A stretch of 64,000 bases of DNA from CAZGMJ01 sp964526785. GTDB lineage: Bacteria > Planctomycetota > Phycisphaerae > Sedimentisphaerales > Anaerobacaceae. How positions within the stretch are numbered: the stretch's first letter is position 1; each line of letters begins with the position of its first letter. Under the pieces are notes generated by a model that was not told the origin of the DNA, made no database searches, and saw only the letters and a program-made list of their open reading frames with translations. A program made the position numbers and the translations under genes. This document shows positions 44,674 to 53,393 of this stretch, in pieces. The stretch spans positions 70,593-134,592 of the forward strand of contig CAZGMJ010000007.1 in assembly GCA_964526785.1 (NCBI GenBank). Reading direction: 5' to 3'.

Positions 44674-44780
44674 AGCGCCTCGCGTTGCGTTCACTGAACG
44701 ATGAAAGGTGTATTGGCGATGAGACTGGTTCGGGTCGCAGACCCGCCTGCGTCGCCGATTGGATAAGGAAGGAGTAAAGA

Positions 44781-45182
44781 ATGAAGATCAGTCGATCCAC
44801 AGGTTACGCATTGTTGGCTGTAGGCTATATCGCGAAGAACCAGAAAGATGGTCTCGTAATGTCTCAGGACATTGCACGCCAGTACGAAATCCCCCTGGAA
44901 TACCTGCTGAAAATCCTCCAGCAGATGGTCCGGGCAAAAGTCCTGCGCAGTAAAAGAGGCCCCAGCGGGGGATTCTCACTGGCCAAACCCGCATCGCGCA
45001 TTACCATGCTCGAAATCATTGAGGCCGTTGACGGGCCGATGGCAACACATCTGAGCCTGGCCGAACAGGCCCAGGGCGCCAAGTTGGGTATGAAAGTCGA
45101 AAAAGCCTTTGAGAAAGCTATCACACAGGCCAGAAACGTCTTCGAAAAAACCAAGCTATCCACGCTGATCGCAGGTAAATAA
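44781..45182 (+). CDS. Rrf2-family transcriptional regulator without cluster cysteines
   Basis: Winged-helix DNA-binding protein of 133 residues. The N-terminus MKISRSTGYALLAVGYIA and the wing GPSGGFSLAKPASRITMLEI are typical of Rrf2 (IscR, NsrR, CymR). It contains no cysteine at all, so it cannot bind the Fe-S cluster used by IscR or NsrR and probably senses something else, as CymR does through a protein partner. Strong ribosome site GGAAGGAG. Confidence 0.88.
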   Translation: MKISRSTGYALLAVGYIAKNQKDGLVMSQDIARQYEIPLEYLLKILQQMVRAKVLRSKRGPSGGFSLAKPASRITMLEIIEAVDGPMATHLSLAEQAQGAKLGMKVEKAFEKAITQARNVFEKTKLSTLIAGK

Positions 45183-45252
45183 GCGGCCGCACCTGTGTTG
45201 ACACGCAGATGGTTCAACATCACAGTGCTGGACGTACGTCCATATCCGAACC

Positions 45253-45522
45253 ATGCAAATACGAGAATTTCAGGAATTCATATCCCGCAAATATGAGGCA
45301 CACGACCGCGAACGCGGCGTGCCCGGAACCTTTATGTGGTTCATCGAAGAAGTCGGCGAACTCTCAACCGCGCTGGCCGCGGGAAACCACGACGACAGGA
45401 TGGAGGAATTCGCCGATGTATTTGCATGGCTCTGCACGCTCGCGAATATAACGGACGTGGACATTGAAGAAGCCTGCAGAAAATATACATCCGGACACGT
45501 CAAGGGGTTCAAACCGAAGTAG
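45253..45522 (+). CDS. MazG-like nucleotide pyrophosphohydrolase
   Basis: Small all-helical NTP pyrophosphatase of 89 residues. The metal-binding motif is EEVGELSTAL (about 32-41), with the second acidic group in EEFADVFAWL. Its likely role is to clear unwanted nucleotides. It follows the Rrf2 gene by 70 bases. Its last 14 bases overlap the end of the convergent transporter gene. Confidence 0.88.
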   Translation: MQIREFQEFISRKYEAHDRERGVPGTFMWFIEEVGELSTALAAGNHDDRMEEFADVFAWLCTLANITDVDIEEACRKYTSGHVKGFKPK

Positions 45523-47047
45523 TCTTCCTCTGTGAACCAGCTTCCTTCTTCCAGGGCAATCCCGACAGCCCGAATGCGAAAATATGCGTTACAAGCAGCC
45601 ACCCGACGCCGAGAATGATGATGCCTGAAATTGGGTAGCCCGAATAGGATTCGCTGATCTCCTGTATCAGGCTGTGTACGATTGCAACACCCAGGGCCAC
45701 CGGCGTAACGAAGCGAATGCAGTACATCCACAGTTGCAGCACGACATAATCGAACACCTTGTGCTTCGGACCGCTGAGCCCCAGATTGTTCACAATGTGC
45801 GCCTTGAGTCTGTCGGTTCGGTATAACCAACCCACCACCAGCGCCTCCAGTATCCCCACCGTAATCAGGCCGTACTGATTGAGAAAATGATCCACTATGT
45901 CGAGCCAGTACAGACCCACATTCGTCGTGAAAGCAAGCGATCCAACAAATCCCATACTGCATATTGCCGTTACGACCTTCTTGCGCGATACGGAGAATTT
46001 GTCCAGAACCGCCGATGAAAAGGCCTCGATGATCGATATCGACGAAGAAATGCCGGCGATCATCAATAACAGAAAGAAGATGCACCCGAACAACTCCCCG
46101 TGCGGCAACAGCGAAATCGCCTGAGGGTACGCGACAAAAGCCAGCCCGATACCGCTGTCAACAACCTCGCCGATCTCCTTGTTCTGCATCGTGGCCATGT
46201 ACCCGAGGATGCTGAACACACCGAAACCCGCGCAGACCTCGTAGAAACTGTTCGAAAAACCGACGATCAGGCTGTTCTTGAAGATGTTTGCCTTGCGCGA
46301 CAGATACGAGGAGTATGCAATCATGATGCCGAAACCGAGCGAAAGAGAGAAGAATATCTGTCCGTACGCCGCAATCCATACCTCCCGATTCATGATCTTC
46401 GTAAAATCGGGGGTGACGTAGTGCTTTACCCCCCTGCCCGCACCAGGCAGGAACAAAGCCCAGATGATGATCGAAGCAGTGAGAATGAACAGCACAGGCA
46501 TCATGACCTTAACCGCACGTTCGATCCCTCGCTGGACCCCTCCGTACGTAATGGCCCAATTCACAAACCATATGCCCGCCACCGCAATCGCTATCGGCCA
46601 ACGAATACCACCCACGCTCCAAACCGCATTATCTCCCGAAACCGCCAGAAACTTGTCGAAGAAGAAAGCATTCGGATCCTGTCCCCATGCCTGCTGGAGC
46701 GAAAAGAGCGTGTAATTCGCGCACCATCCGATGATCACAACATAGTAAAGCGAGATGCCGAACATCACGAACGTCACCGCCCACCAGCCGAGCCATTCCC
46801 ACTTCGGATCGATATGATGAAACGCCATCGGTGCCGAGGCCTCGCGATGGTGCCCCAGAGCGAACTCGAGCATGAGAATCGGAATGCCCGCCGTCAGCAG
46901 CGCAACAAAATACGGAATCAGGAAAGCCCCGCCGCCGTTCTCGTATGCAACATACGGAAAACGCCATATATTGCCCAACCCCACGGCCGAACCGATCGCG
47001 GCCAGCAGGAATCCGAAGTTCGTTCCCCACTTGCTTCTTTCTTCCAT
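45509..47047 (-). CDS. Sodium-dependent transporter, NSS (LeuT) family
   Basis: Inner-membrane sodium symporter of 512 residues with about 12 helices. The N-terminus WGTNFGFLLAAIGSAVGLGNIWRFPY is the family hallmark (residues of the sodium and substrate sites in helix 1). The family takes up amino acids such as leucine, tryptophan or tyrosine; the substrate here is unknown. It stands alone and is convergent with the MazG gene. Confidence 0.93.
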   Translation of the reverse strand: MEERSKWGTNFGFLLAAIGSAVGLGNIWRFPYVAYENGGGAFLIPYFVALLTAGIPILMLEFALGHHREASAPMAFHHIDPKWEWLGWWAVTFVMFGISLYYVVIIGWCANYTLFSLQQAWGQDPNAFFFDKFLAVSGDNAVWSVGGIRWPIAIAVAGIWFVNWAITYGGVQRGIERAVKVMMPVLFILTASIIIWALFLPGAGRGVKHYVTPDFTKIMNREVWIAAYGQIFFSLSLGFGIMIAYSSYLSRKANIFKNSLIVGFSNSFYEVCAGFGVFSILGYMATMQNKEIGEVVDSGIGLAFVAYPQAISLLPHGELFGCIFFLLLMIAGISSSISIIEAFSSAVLDKFSVSRKKVVTAICSMGFVGSLAFTTNVGLYWLDIVDHFLNQYGLITVGILEALVVGWLYRTDRLKAHIVNNLGLSGPKHKVFDYVVLQLWMYCIRFVTPVALGVAIVHSLIQEISESYSGYPISGIIILGVGWLLVTHIFAFGLSGLPWKKEAGSQRKTTSV

Positions 47048-47208
47048 AAGCCACTACGCCCAAATGCGACGCGCCGATTCGCTACACACAGCCTGCCCCC
47101 TGCAGGCTGCAACATCGAGCATCCTGCCGCACGACCGCCCGAAAGATCAAGAAGAACGCTGAAAAGGGTCTCGGCACAACCGGCCTTACACGCCCCCTTG
47201 ACAAGAGA

Positions 47209-48096
47209 CTACTGCGCCGCAGCGCCGTCTTCCTCTGCACCCGATCCTTTCTTTCTGCGTTTCCTTGCAGTCCGTCCCTCGGCCGTACCGGATTCGATAC
47301 CCCCGGAATCCCCGCCGGCAATCTCCAGTACACTCAGTGTGTCACGCTCGATAATACCCCGTATGTTGTTCCGGGGGACCCCGGGGAGATTCGTATCCGC
47401 CAGCAGCATATTGAATCCAAGCAGCGTCTCCATGCACTGCTGCGGATTGCCGAGCGGAAAACCGCTGCCGAAAAGCAATTTGTCCATCACACCCCGCTCG
47501 TGCGCGCTGACCACCGTATTATACAACTGCCACACGCTGCTCGGTCGCATGGTCAGATCCGCATACACGTTTGAGTGCTTGCCCACCATCGACAAGGTCT
47601 GCTCCACGAACGGCACCCCCATATTGCCGATAACTACCTTAAGCTTCGGAAACATCCGCGCCACTTCGTCCAGCAGATAGGGCTGCGCATACTCCAGAAC
47701 CGCATCGCTGCCCAGATCTCCGCCTCCATTGTGAAAGAATACGGGCATGCCGAGTTCCTGTGCCGCTTCATAAAACCGGATCGCCCGACTGTGGGCCGGG
47801 TGAAAACCGCACGCCGAACAATACAGAATGGCCCCTCGAAAGCCCATCTCGTCCTTGAGCGTCTCCAGATCGCTTAGTGCTATCTGGTCCTTGGTGGGCT
47901 CCACAACGGCGAAACCGACCATCTTGTCTTCGTGGTTCCGCACGTAATCGGACAGCCTCCTGTTCACCTTCTCACTGCCGTCCTCAAGACCGCCCAGGAC
48001 AACGCACGTATCTACCATCTGCGCCACCGACAAATGCCCGGCGGTATCCGCTGCGTCCGACCCACAATCTATATGTGTGTGACAATCAACTATCAT
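47209..48096 (-). CDS. Amidohydrolase-2 family metal-dependent hydrolase
   Basis: TIM-barrel hydrolase or decarboxylase of 295 residues. The N-terminal metal motif is VDCHTHIDCG. Further family features are GMPVFFHNGGGDLG and LFGSGFPLGNPQQCMETL. The last 27 residues are very basic and then acidic (ARKRRKKGSGAEED), beyond the usual fold. Substrate unknown. No tightly linked gene. Confidence 0.82.
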   Translation of the reverse strand: MIVDCHTHIDCGSDAADTAGHLSVAQMVDTCVVLGGLEDGSEKVNRRLSDYVRNHEDKMVGFAVVEPTKDQIALSDLETLKDEMGFRGAILYCSACGFHPAHSRAIRFYEAAQELGMPVFFHNGGGDLGSDAVLEYAQPYLLDEVARMFPKLKVVIGNMGVPFVEQTLSMVGKHSNVYADLTMRPSSVWQLYNTVVSAHERGVMDKLLFGSGFPLGNPQQCMETLLGFNMLLADTNLPGVPRNNIRGIIERDTLSVLEIAGGDSGGIESGTAEGRTARKRRKKGSGAEEDGAAAQ

Positions 48097-48467
48097 TCTG
48101 CAATTCTGGCTACCTCACTGGAAAACGCAAAGGCTAATCATTAATGCATGCCCTTGCCGCCGTCAAGAACAAATGCGGCCTATTTCGCGCAATACCATGC
48201 TACCGGATGCAGCCGCCGGAATGCCCGCGCACCCCACTGCGTCCTATAATACTGCGACTCAGCCCTGGCATATCCCGTCCATCAGCACAGACTCCCATGC
48301 CCGTCCCCCTGCCCATCGATTTGAATGCTCCTGCCGACCCCGTCTCTCCACCGCAATCCCATACTCCCACATCCTGCCGTTACCACCGGCCATCGCCTTA
48401 GCCTGTATGCCCCGCACTTGACACCATACGCAGACGGCTGTATTATTTCGTCGGCAACCTGGGGACT
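48097..48467. other. Intergenic region with a consensus promoter
   Basis: About 370 bases; the only clear element is the plus-strand promoter at 48418-48446. Confidence 0.5.
48418..48446 (+). promoter_or_regulatory. Strong sigma70-type promoter upstream of the zinc-ribbon gene
   Basis: Perfect TTGACA (48418-48423), 17-base spacer, TATTAT (48441-48446). Start near 48453. Confidence 0.65.
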
Positions 48468-48668
48468 ATGCCTATGATGGAGACGAACGCACACGCATTG
48501 TATATGCCGCGGCAGGCCGGCGGATGCCTGGAAAAACTGGCGGTGAGTGAAATCTTCCTGCCGCTGATGCGTCTTATATATGCAATGCGGTCCAAAATGG
48601 ACCTCGTCATAACTCGTTGCTCTGCCAGAATCAAACGTCCCGGCAGATGTCCTTGGAAACAAATATGA
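48468..48668 (+). CDS. Possible small leader protein overlapping the zinc-ribbon gene
   Basis: A 66-residue frame that begins 15 bases after the predicted transcription start, with GGGG just upstream of its ATG. It ends in an ATGA overlap with the next gene, the usual sign of coupled translation. The product has a hydrophobic centre (SEIFLPLMRLIYAMRSK) and matches nothing I know. It could be a chance frame in a 5' leader. Confidence 0.35.
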   Translation: MPMMETNAHALYMPRQAGGCLEKLAVSEIFLPLMRLIYAMRSKMDLVITRCSARIKRPGRCPWKQI

Positions 48669-49057
48669 ATTGCCCGGTTTGCGACAACGCGATGATCACC
48701 CTCGAACTCGAGGATGTCGAGATCGACTACTGCACCGACTGCGGCGGCATCTGGCTGGATGCCGGAGAACTGGAGATACTGCTTGCAAACCCCTCCAGTG
48801 CACGGCAACTGCTTGATTCATTTGCCGTCGATACGAATACCACGGAACAGAAAAGAAAATGCCCCATTTGTGATCGTAAAATGGACAAGATCATGGTCGG
48901 CCGGACAAAACCTGCCCTGCTGATCGATAAATGCTGTAAAGAACACGGCTTGTGGTTCGACAAGGGAGAGCTCCAGGACATCTTCGACCGGGCTCGCCTG
49001 GACGCCGACCATCGTATTCAGAATCTGCTGGCCGACATGTTTGGCCACACAGGCTGA
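48665..49057 (+). CDS. Double zinc-ribbon (TFIIB-type) protein
   Basis: A 130-residue protein with two zinc ribbons of the zf-TFIIB type: CPVCDNAM...CTDCGGIWLDAGELE near the start and CPICDRKM...CCKEHGLWFDKGELQ in the second half. Proteins of this type are widespread and mostly uncharacterised. The start is chosen for the ATGA overlap with the small upstream frame and because the ribbon begins at residue 2. Confidence 0.85.
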   Translation: MNCPVCDNAMITLELEDVEIDYCTDCGGIWLDAGELEILLANPSSARQLLDSFAVDTNTTEQKRKCPICDRKMDKIMVGRTKPALLIDKCCKEHGLWFDKGELQDIFDRARLDADHRIQNLLADMFGHTG

Positions 49058-49205
49058 CCGGAACCGATAACAGAGAATGGACAATCGATTCGCACTGCCG
49101 CGCCGAGCAGACGGTCGAGGTGGATAATGGTACTCTCGGTGCAGATGCATGCGTTATGCGTCATAAGCACCGTCAAAGCACGCTTTTAATGAAAAGGAGT
49201 TTGCT

Positions 49206-49286
49206 ATGGGCACGATGAACATTATTTTGATTGCCGTGGGTGTGATTGCCATTGTTGCCGTCGTCATACTGAAAAAGCGAGGCTGA
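49206..49286 (+). CDS. 26-residue single-span membrane peptide
   Basis: A very short gene with a clear AAGGAG ribosome site six bases before its ATG. The product starts MGTMNIILIAVGVIAIVAVV and ends with KKRG, so it is one hydrophobic helix with a basic C-terminus. It precedes the LemA gene by 36 bases on the same strand. It could be a small subunit or regulator of the LemA/M48 pair; the function is unknown. Confidence 0.6.
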   Translation: MGTMNIILIAVGVIAIVAVVILKKRG

Positions 49287-49322
49287 TAACCGCTCAAAAC
49301 CGTCAGAAGTAGGAGAGCACGC

Positions 49323-49892
49323 ATGGGACCAGCACTGATAGTCGTTGCCGTTCTCGTAGGGTTCCTCATCCTGGCCGCCGTCTTCGTGATCGGGATATAC
49401 AACTCGCTGGTCCGCTTGCGCAACCAGGTCGATAACGCATGGTCGCAGATCGACGTACAGCTCAAGCGGCGCCACGACTTGATCCCGAATCTGGTCGAAA
49501 CGGCCAAAGGGTACATGAAGCATGAGCGAGAAACCTTCGAATCCATCACTAAGGCTCGCAGTCAGGCCATGGGAGCCGGTTCGGTCGCCGAATCCGCCAA
49601 GGCCGAAGGGGCGCTCGCCGACGCACTCAGCAAGTTCATGCTCGTGGTCGAGAACTATCCCGATCTAAAGGCGAACCAGAACTTCCTGTCGCTCCAGGAG
49701 GAACTGACCGGCACGGAGAACAAGATCGCGTTCGCACGGCAGAACTATAACGATCAGGTCCTGTTCTTCAACAACAAGATTCAGATGTTCCCATCGAACA
49801 TCATCGCCGGCATGTTCGGGTTCACCAAACGCGACTTCTTCGAGGTCGAGACCGCGGCCGAACGCGAAGTGCCCAATGTAAGTTTCAGTTGA
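49323..49892 (+). CDS. lemA: LemA family membrane protein
   Basis: A 189-residue protein with an N-terminal membrane helix (about 4-24) and a helical bundle. The family signature IYNSLVRLRNQVDNAWSQID is followed by VQLKRRHDLIPNLVETAKGY. LemA proteins often pair with HtpX-type proteases, as here, 16 bases upstream of the M48 gene. Exact role unknown. Confidence 0.93.
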   Translation: MGPALIVVAVLVGFLILAAVFVIGIYNSLVRLRNQVDNAWSQIDVQLKRRHDLIPNLVETAKGYMKHERETFESITKARSQAMGAGSVAESAKAEGALADALSKFMLVVENYPDLKANQNFLSLQEELTGTENKIAFARQNYNDQVLFFNNKIQMFPSNIIAGMFGFTKRDFFEVETAAEREVPNVSFS

Positions 49893-49908
49893 TTGCACGA
49901 AGCCGAAC

Positions 49909-51147
49909 ATGTGGGAACTGATCCGCGCAAATAAACGCAACTCAGTCATCCTGATGGCGACGATGGCCTTCGTGCTGCTGTTGCTCGGTGCGCTGATCGG
50001 CGTAGGTTTCATGGGCCCCGACGGTGGCTTTTTCGGCCTGATAATCGCCACCGTCGTATGGCTCTTCCTGATGCTCGTCAGCTTCTCAGCCGGGGACACG
50101 ATATTCCTCGCCGCCAGCGGAGCCAAACCCGTTACGCACGACGTCCATCCTCAACTGTTCAACGTGGTCGAGGAGATGAAAATCGCCGCCGGCCTGCCGA
50201 CCATGCCGAAGATCTACATCATCAACGACCCCGCCCCGAATGCGTTCGCTACCGGCAGAAAGCCCGAGACCGCTTCGATTGCAGTCACCGCCGGCCTGCT
50301 GGCGCGCCTCAACCGCGACGAACTCCAGGGAGTCGTCGCCCATGAGATGAGCCATATCCTGCATCGCGATATCCTCTACGTTACTCTCGCCGGTGTGATG
50401 CTCGGTTCGATCGTTATCCTCTCGCAGATATTCCTTCGCGGCATGTTCTACAGTTCCCTCGGCTCGCGCCGGCGGTACTCCTCAGGAGGCAAGGGCGGCG
50501 GCCAGGCCCAGATCGTCCTGATTGTCATTGCTCTGCTCGCAGCGATTCTCGCCCCCATCATGGCCCAACTGCTCTATTTCGCCCTTTCGAGAAAACGCGA
50601 ATACCTCGCCGACGCAGGTGCCGCCAGACTCACGAGATACCCCGAAGGACTCGCCAGCGCCCTCGATAAGATATCGAACGATCCATCGCCGCAACTCACA
50701 TCGGCAAACAAGGCGAACGCGCCGATGTACATCGTCAACCCCTTTAAGAAGAAGGGGGCCAGAAAGCTCTCGGACCTCACCAGTACGCACCCGCCTATCT
50801 CCGAGCGCGTCCGGATCCTGCGCAATATGACACAAGGGGCTTCTTTCAGGGACTATTCGAATGCTTATACGCAAATCGCAGGCAAGGCGCCTCCGCTGCC
50901 GGCCGCCGCAGTCAAGCAAAGCGAACAAATCGGACTGCGAGAGGGCCGCACGGACACGCCAAAACGCAAACGCACGAAGCAACAACTCCACCAGGTTGGC
51001 GATATCATGCGCCGTGTTAACGGCTTTGCCTTTCTAACCTGCGCATGCGGGCTGAAGCTGAAGGTCCCTCCGAACTTCAAGAAAGAATCCGTGTCCTGTC
51101 CCAAATGCGGAAAGAAGCTCGCTGTGCCCGCATCCGAACCGGCCTGA
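49909..51147 (+). CDS. htpX: M48 family membrane protease (HtpX-like) with a C-terminal zinc ribbon
   Basis: Membrane zinc protease of 412 residues for quality control of membrane proteins. Two N-terminal helices (about 15-60), the HExxH motif VAHEMSHILHRD, the third zinc ligand in KREYLADAGAARLT, and further helices between. The last 40 residues form a treble-clef zinc ribbon (CACGLKLKVPP and CPKCGKKL), which is not part of usual HtpX (about 290 residues) and may bind substrate. Confidence 0.9.
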   Translation: MWELIRANKRNSVILMATMAFVLLLLGALIGVGFMGPDGGFFGLIIATVVWLFLMLVSFSAGDTIFLAASGAKPVTHDVHPQLFNVVEEMKIAAGLPTMPKIYIINDPAPNAFATGRKPETASIAVTAGLLARLNRDELQGVVAHEMSHILHRDILYVTLAGVMLGSIVILSQIFLRGMFYSSLGSRRRYSSGGKGGGQAQIVLIVIALLAAILAPIMAQLLYFALSRKREYLADAGAARLTRYPEGLASALDKISNDPSPQLTSANKANAPMYIVNPFKKKGARKLSDLTSTHPPISERVRILRNMTQGASFRDYSNAYTQIAGKAPPLPAAAVKQSEQIGLREGRTDTPKRKRTKQQLHQVGDIMRRVNGFAFLTCACGLKLKVPPNFKKESVSCPKCGKKLAVPASEPA

Positions 51148-51180
51148 GATGGCCGCACACCCATCCACCGGCCCAACCGG

Positions 51181-51816
51181 TCATAGAGTCATCGTCTGGC
51201 CCGGCTCCAGCAGAGCGATCTCACACCGCGAGCCGGCCGCCTCAATGAACTCCTCCGCATCCTCCTTGCCCCCGACTATGTCTCCCCAATGGTAGGCCAT
51301 GGCGGCCTTGGGCCGTATTCGCCGCACAGCCTCAGCCGCCTGCTCGGCATCCATCGTATACGTTCCCCCGACGGGCAACAATGCCAGATCGATCTCGCCG
51401 AGAGTGCTCATCTCCTCGATGACATCCGTGTCGCCCGCGTAGTATATGCGTTTGCCCGCCATTTCCACCACGAAGCCAACCCATTCGTTGCCCCTCGGGT
51501 GAAACTGCTTGCTCGGATTGTACGCGGCTACCGCCTCAATACGGATACCCGCAATCTCGACCGTTTGGCCCGGTGCAATAGTTTCGCCGCTTCCATGACT
51601 TGAAACAACATCCGCCGCCCCAACGAGCGTACAATCCGCCCCGCTGATCTTCCCGATATCCTCGGCCGAATAGTGATCGTAATGACCGTGGCTAACCAGA
51701 ACCAGATCGGCGTCACCAACACCATCTTTCAGTTTCCACGGATCGATATAAACGACTTTGCCCTCGGCCGATATCCTGAAACTCGCGTGTCCCAGCCATG
51801 TTATCTCAACATCCAT
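51181..51816 (-). CDS. UlaG-like metallo-beta-lactamase-fold hydrolase
   Basis: A 211-residue MBL-fold protein of the UPF0173/UlaG type. Metal ligands: the HxHxDH motif in VSHGHYDHYS, the aspartate of YYAGDTD and the histidine of MAYHWGD. The start MDVEITWLGHASF is typical. These enzymes hydrolyse lactones or phosphodiesters; the substrate is unknown. It is convergent with the protease gene. Confidence 0.88.
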   Translation of the reverse strand: MDVEITWLGHASFRISAEGKVVYIDPWKLKDGVGDADLVLVSHGHYDHYSAEDIGKISGADCTLVGAADVVSSHGSGETIAPGQTVEIAGIRIEAVAAYNPSKQFHPRGNEWVGFVVEMAGKRIYYAGDTDVIEEMSTLGEIDLALLPVGGTYTMDAEQAAEAVRRIRPKAAMAYHWGDIVGGKEDAEEFIEAAGSRCEIALLEPGQTMTL

Positions 51817-52108
51817 CGACAGCTCCTGCCAGTCAGTACGTGTGCCCTACCGTTGAAACTCTCAGGCTCGTATGATGCAGATCGCTGCATTTCGTGTCAA
51901 GACCAATCCGGAGCCGTGGCTATGGCAATGGCACCAGATGATCGAAATAGAAGTGCTCAGCCGGGTAATGAATGGACAGGATACCCCGAATGTGCCGCAC
52001 GTTGAGTTGCCCCGCAGTCGCGCATACAAATGAGCCGCACAAACTGAACTCCGCGGCTCTGACGCGCAAATAATCCCAATCAGATACAGGCAAACCGGTC
52101 GAACCGGC

Positions 52109-52441
52109 CTACTCCCCGCAGACGCCTGAAGAGACTTCCGCCTTCTCCTCGCTCTCAGTTTCGTCCAGCGCCGCAGGTTCCGCCACCCGCCGGTAACCGA
52201 GCGCCTTGATAACCTCAAGAACTTCCGTCCAGGTCGGGAACGGTCGTGAATTCCGTCGCTTGTACTCGTCGATGGCCATCAGGAATTCGAACTGCTCCTC
52301 CGACATTTGCCCCTCCTCCGCGGACTTGCGTGTGTCGCTCAGGCGTATGCCGGGGCCGCGACGCCGGTCCAAACCCAGACGCCGATCCACTACGCTCTCT
52401 CTGCGGTCATGCTCTTTCTCTCTGCGCTGCTTATTGCTCAT
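52109..52441 (-). CDS. Small charged protein, unknown
   Basis: A 110-residue protein with a strongly basic N-terminus rich in Arg and Asp (DRRESVVDRRLGLDRRRGPG), a central helical core (EEQFEFLMAIDEYKR... FPTWTEVLEVIKALGYRRV) and an acidic end. The ATG at 52441 has AAGG eight bases upstream. I do not recognise a function; the WTEVLEVIKALGYR core suggests a small folded domain. Confidence 0.65.
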   Translation of the reverse strand: MSNKQRREKEHDRRESVVDRRLGLDRRRGPGIRLSDTRKSAEEGQMSEEQFEFLMAIDEYKRRNSRPFPTWTEVLEVIKALGYRRVAEPAALDETESEEKAEVSSGVCGE

Positions 52442-52541
52442 ATTCAACACCTTCCGCCTGCTTCAGGCATTTGGCCTCCGCTGCTCGACATTCTGGACAG
52501 ATCACAGGCCGGGGCCGCGACCAGTGTCGAACTCGCCCCGA

Positions 52542-52853
52542 TCAGTAATCCTCGTCGTAGAAGTCCCCGCTGAACTCGTCGTCTTCGTCGGCCAGATCGT
52601 AGAACTCGTCGTACACATCCTGGGATTCGATGATCACGTGGGCCTCATCAATGTACTCGTCCGGAACCATCACCGCGATTTCGTTCGCATTCAGCGAATC
52701 ATCGTAGTGTTCCTCGATGACAACAGGGATGTCGTTGCTCTTGAGAAGAGTCTCATACTCCTGTGCCTGGTCGTAATCATCCGCAAATGTGACAACCACA
52801 TAACCGTGAGACTTGGCCTGCGACTTACTACCTTTCTTCGAACGTTTACTCAT
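52542..52853 (-). CDS. DUF2007-like small protein with acidic tail
   Basis: A 103-residue protein with a basic N-terminus, a compact alpha/beta core (VVVTFADDYDQAQEYETLL, then IPVVIEEHYD and AVMVPDEYIDEAHVII) and a tail of Asp, Glu and Tyr. The core resembles DUF2007, a putative signal-transducing fold. GGAGAG ribosome site. It lies 101 bases upstream of the small charged protein. Confidence 0.65.
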   Translation of the reverse strand: MSKRSKKGSKSQAKSHGYVVVTFADDYDQAQEYETLLKSNDIPVVIEEHYDDSLNANEIAVMVPDEYIDEAHVIIESQDVYDEFYDLADEDDEFSGDFYDEDY

Positions 52854-53207
52854 AGCGTCTCTCCATTTCGAACTTTCTCAAACGCCTGCACAACGCTTGA
52901 ACGTACCTTCAGTCGGCGGTGCCTTTACCGGCACCCCACATCCGTTAAGGTTATTCGTCAAAACGCATTGCACAGATTATGAAAAGACCCCGCCTGTTGC
53001 GAAAAAACCGGCGCAAAGGCCTGTGCGAGATGACAATTTCTCCAAAAAGCACGTTTCAGTGCAAAAATTTGCAGTTTGAGCGGTTTTTTTGTTGAAAAAG
53101 TCCCTGCGCAGGAGTATCAACAGCCCTATTGATTACGCTGTAGAGTCGGATGCAAACGTTGCGTGCCGGCTAGGAGAACCAATTTTCTATCATGGAGGAC
53201 CCATAGA
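52854..53207. other. Intergenic region, AT-rich, upstream of the histone-like gene
   Basis: About 350 bases with poly-A and poly-T runs and the palindrome GCAAAAATTTGC; such tracts bend DNA. The candidate promoter of the small histone-like gene is at 53092-53120. Confidence 0.5.
53092..53120 (+). promoter_or_regulatory. Candidate promoter of the histone-like gene
   Basis: TTGAAA (53092-53097), 17-base spacer, TATCAA (53115-53120). The leader would be about 80 bases long. Confidence 0.4.
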
Positions 53208-53393
53208 ATGGCAAAGAAAAAGGAGCCTTTGGTTGTTGCCAGCAAAGTCAAGAACTACATCAAGAGTAAGAAGATGATGACCTCGTCCGATGCTCTCGAT
53301 GCACTCAACGAGAAGATCTACAGCGTTCTGGACGACGCCGTCGTCCGAACCAAGGCAAACAAGCGCAGCACGGTAAAGCCCCAGGATCTCTGA
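53208..53393 (+). CDS. Single-domain bacterial histone-like protein
   Basis: A basic protein of 61 residues with the length and pattern of the bacterial singlet histones known from Bdellovibrio. It has a short N-terminal helix with basic residues (KVKNYIKSKK), a loop MTSSDALDALNEKIYSVL leading into the long central helix, and the ending RTKANKRSTVKPQDL. That ending matches the last strand and helix of the histone fold (Arg-x-Thr-Val-x-x-x-Asp-Leu/Ile). It probably binds and organises DNA as a dimer. GGAGG lies nine bases before the ATG. A terminator follows. Confidence 0.78.
   Translation: MAKKKEPLVVASKVKNYIKSKKMMTSSDALDALNEKIYSVLDDAVVRTKANKRSTVKPQDL

Larger units (their letters stand above)
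44482..44780. other. Divergent regulatory region (STAS and Rrf2 genes)
   Basis: About 300 bases without a gene. It holds back-to-back promoters and, before the Rrf2 gene, an imperfect stem-loop (CGGGT-5-ACCCG inside GGCGA...TCGCC, about 44717-44758) that could be an operator for the regulator itself. Confidence 0.5.
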
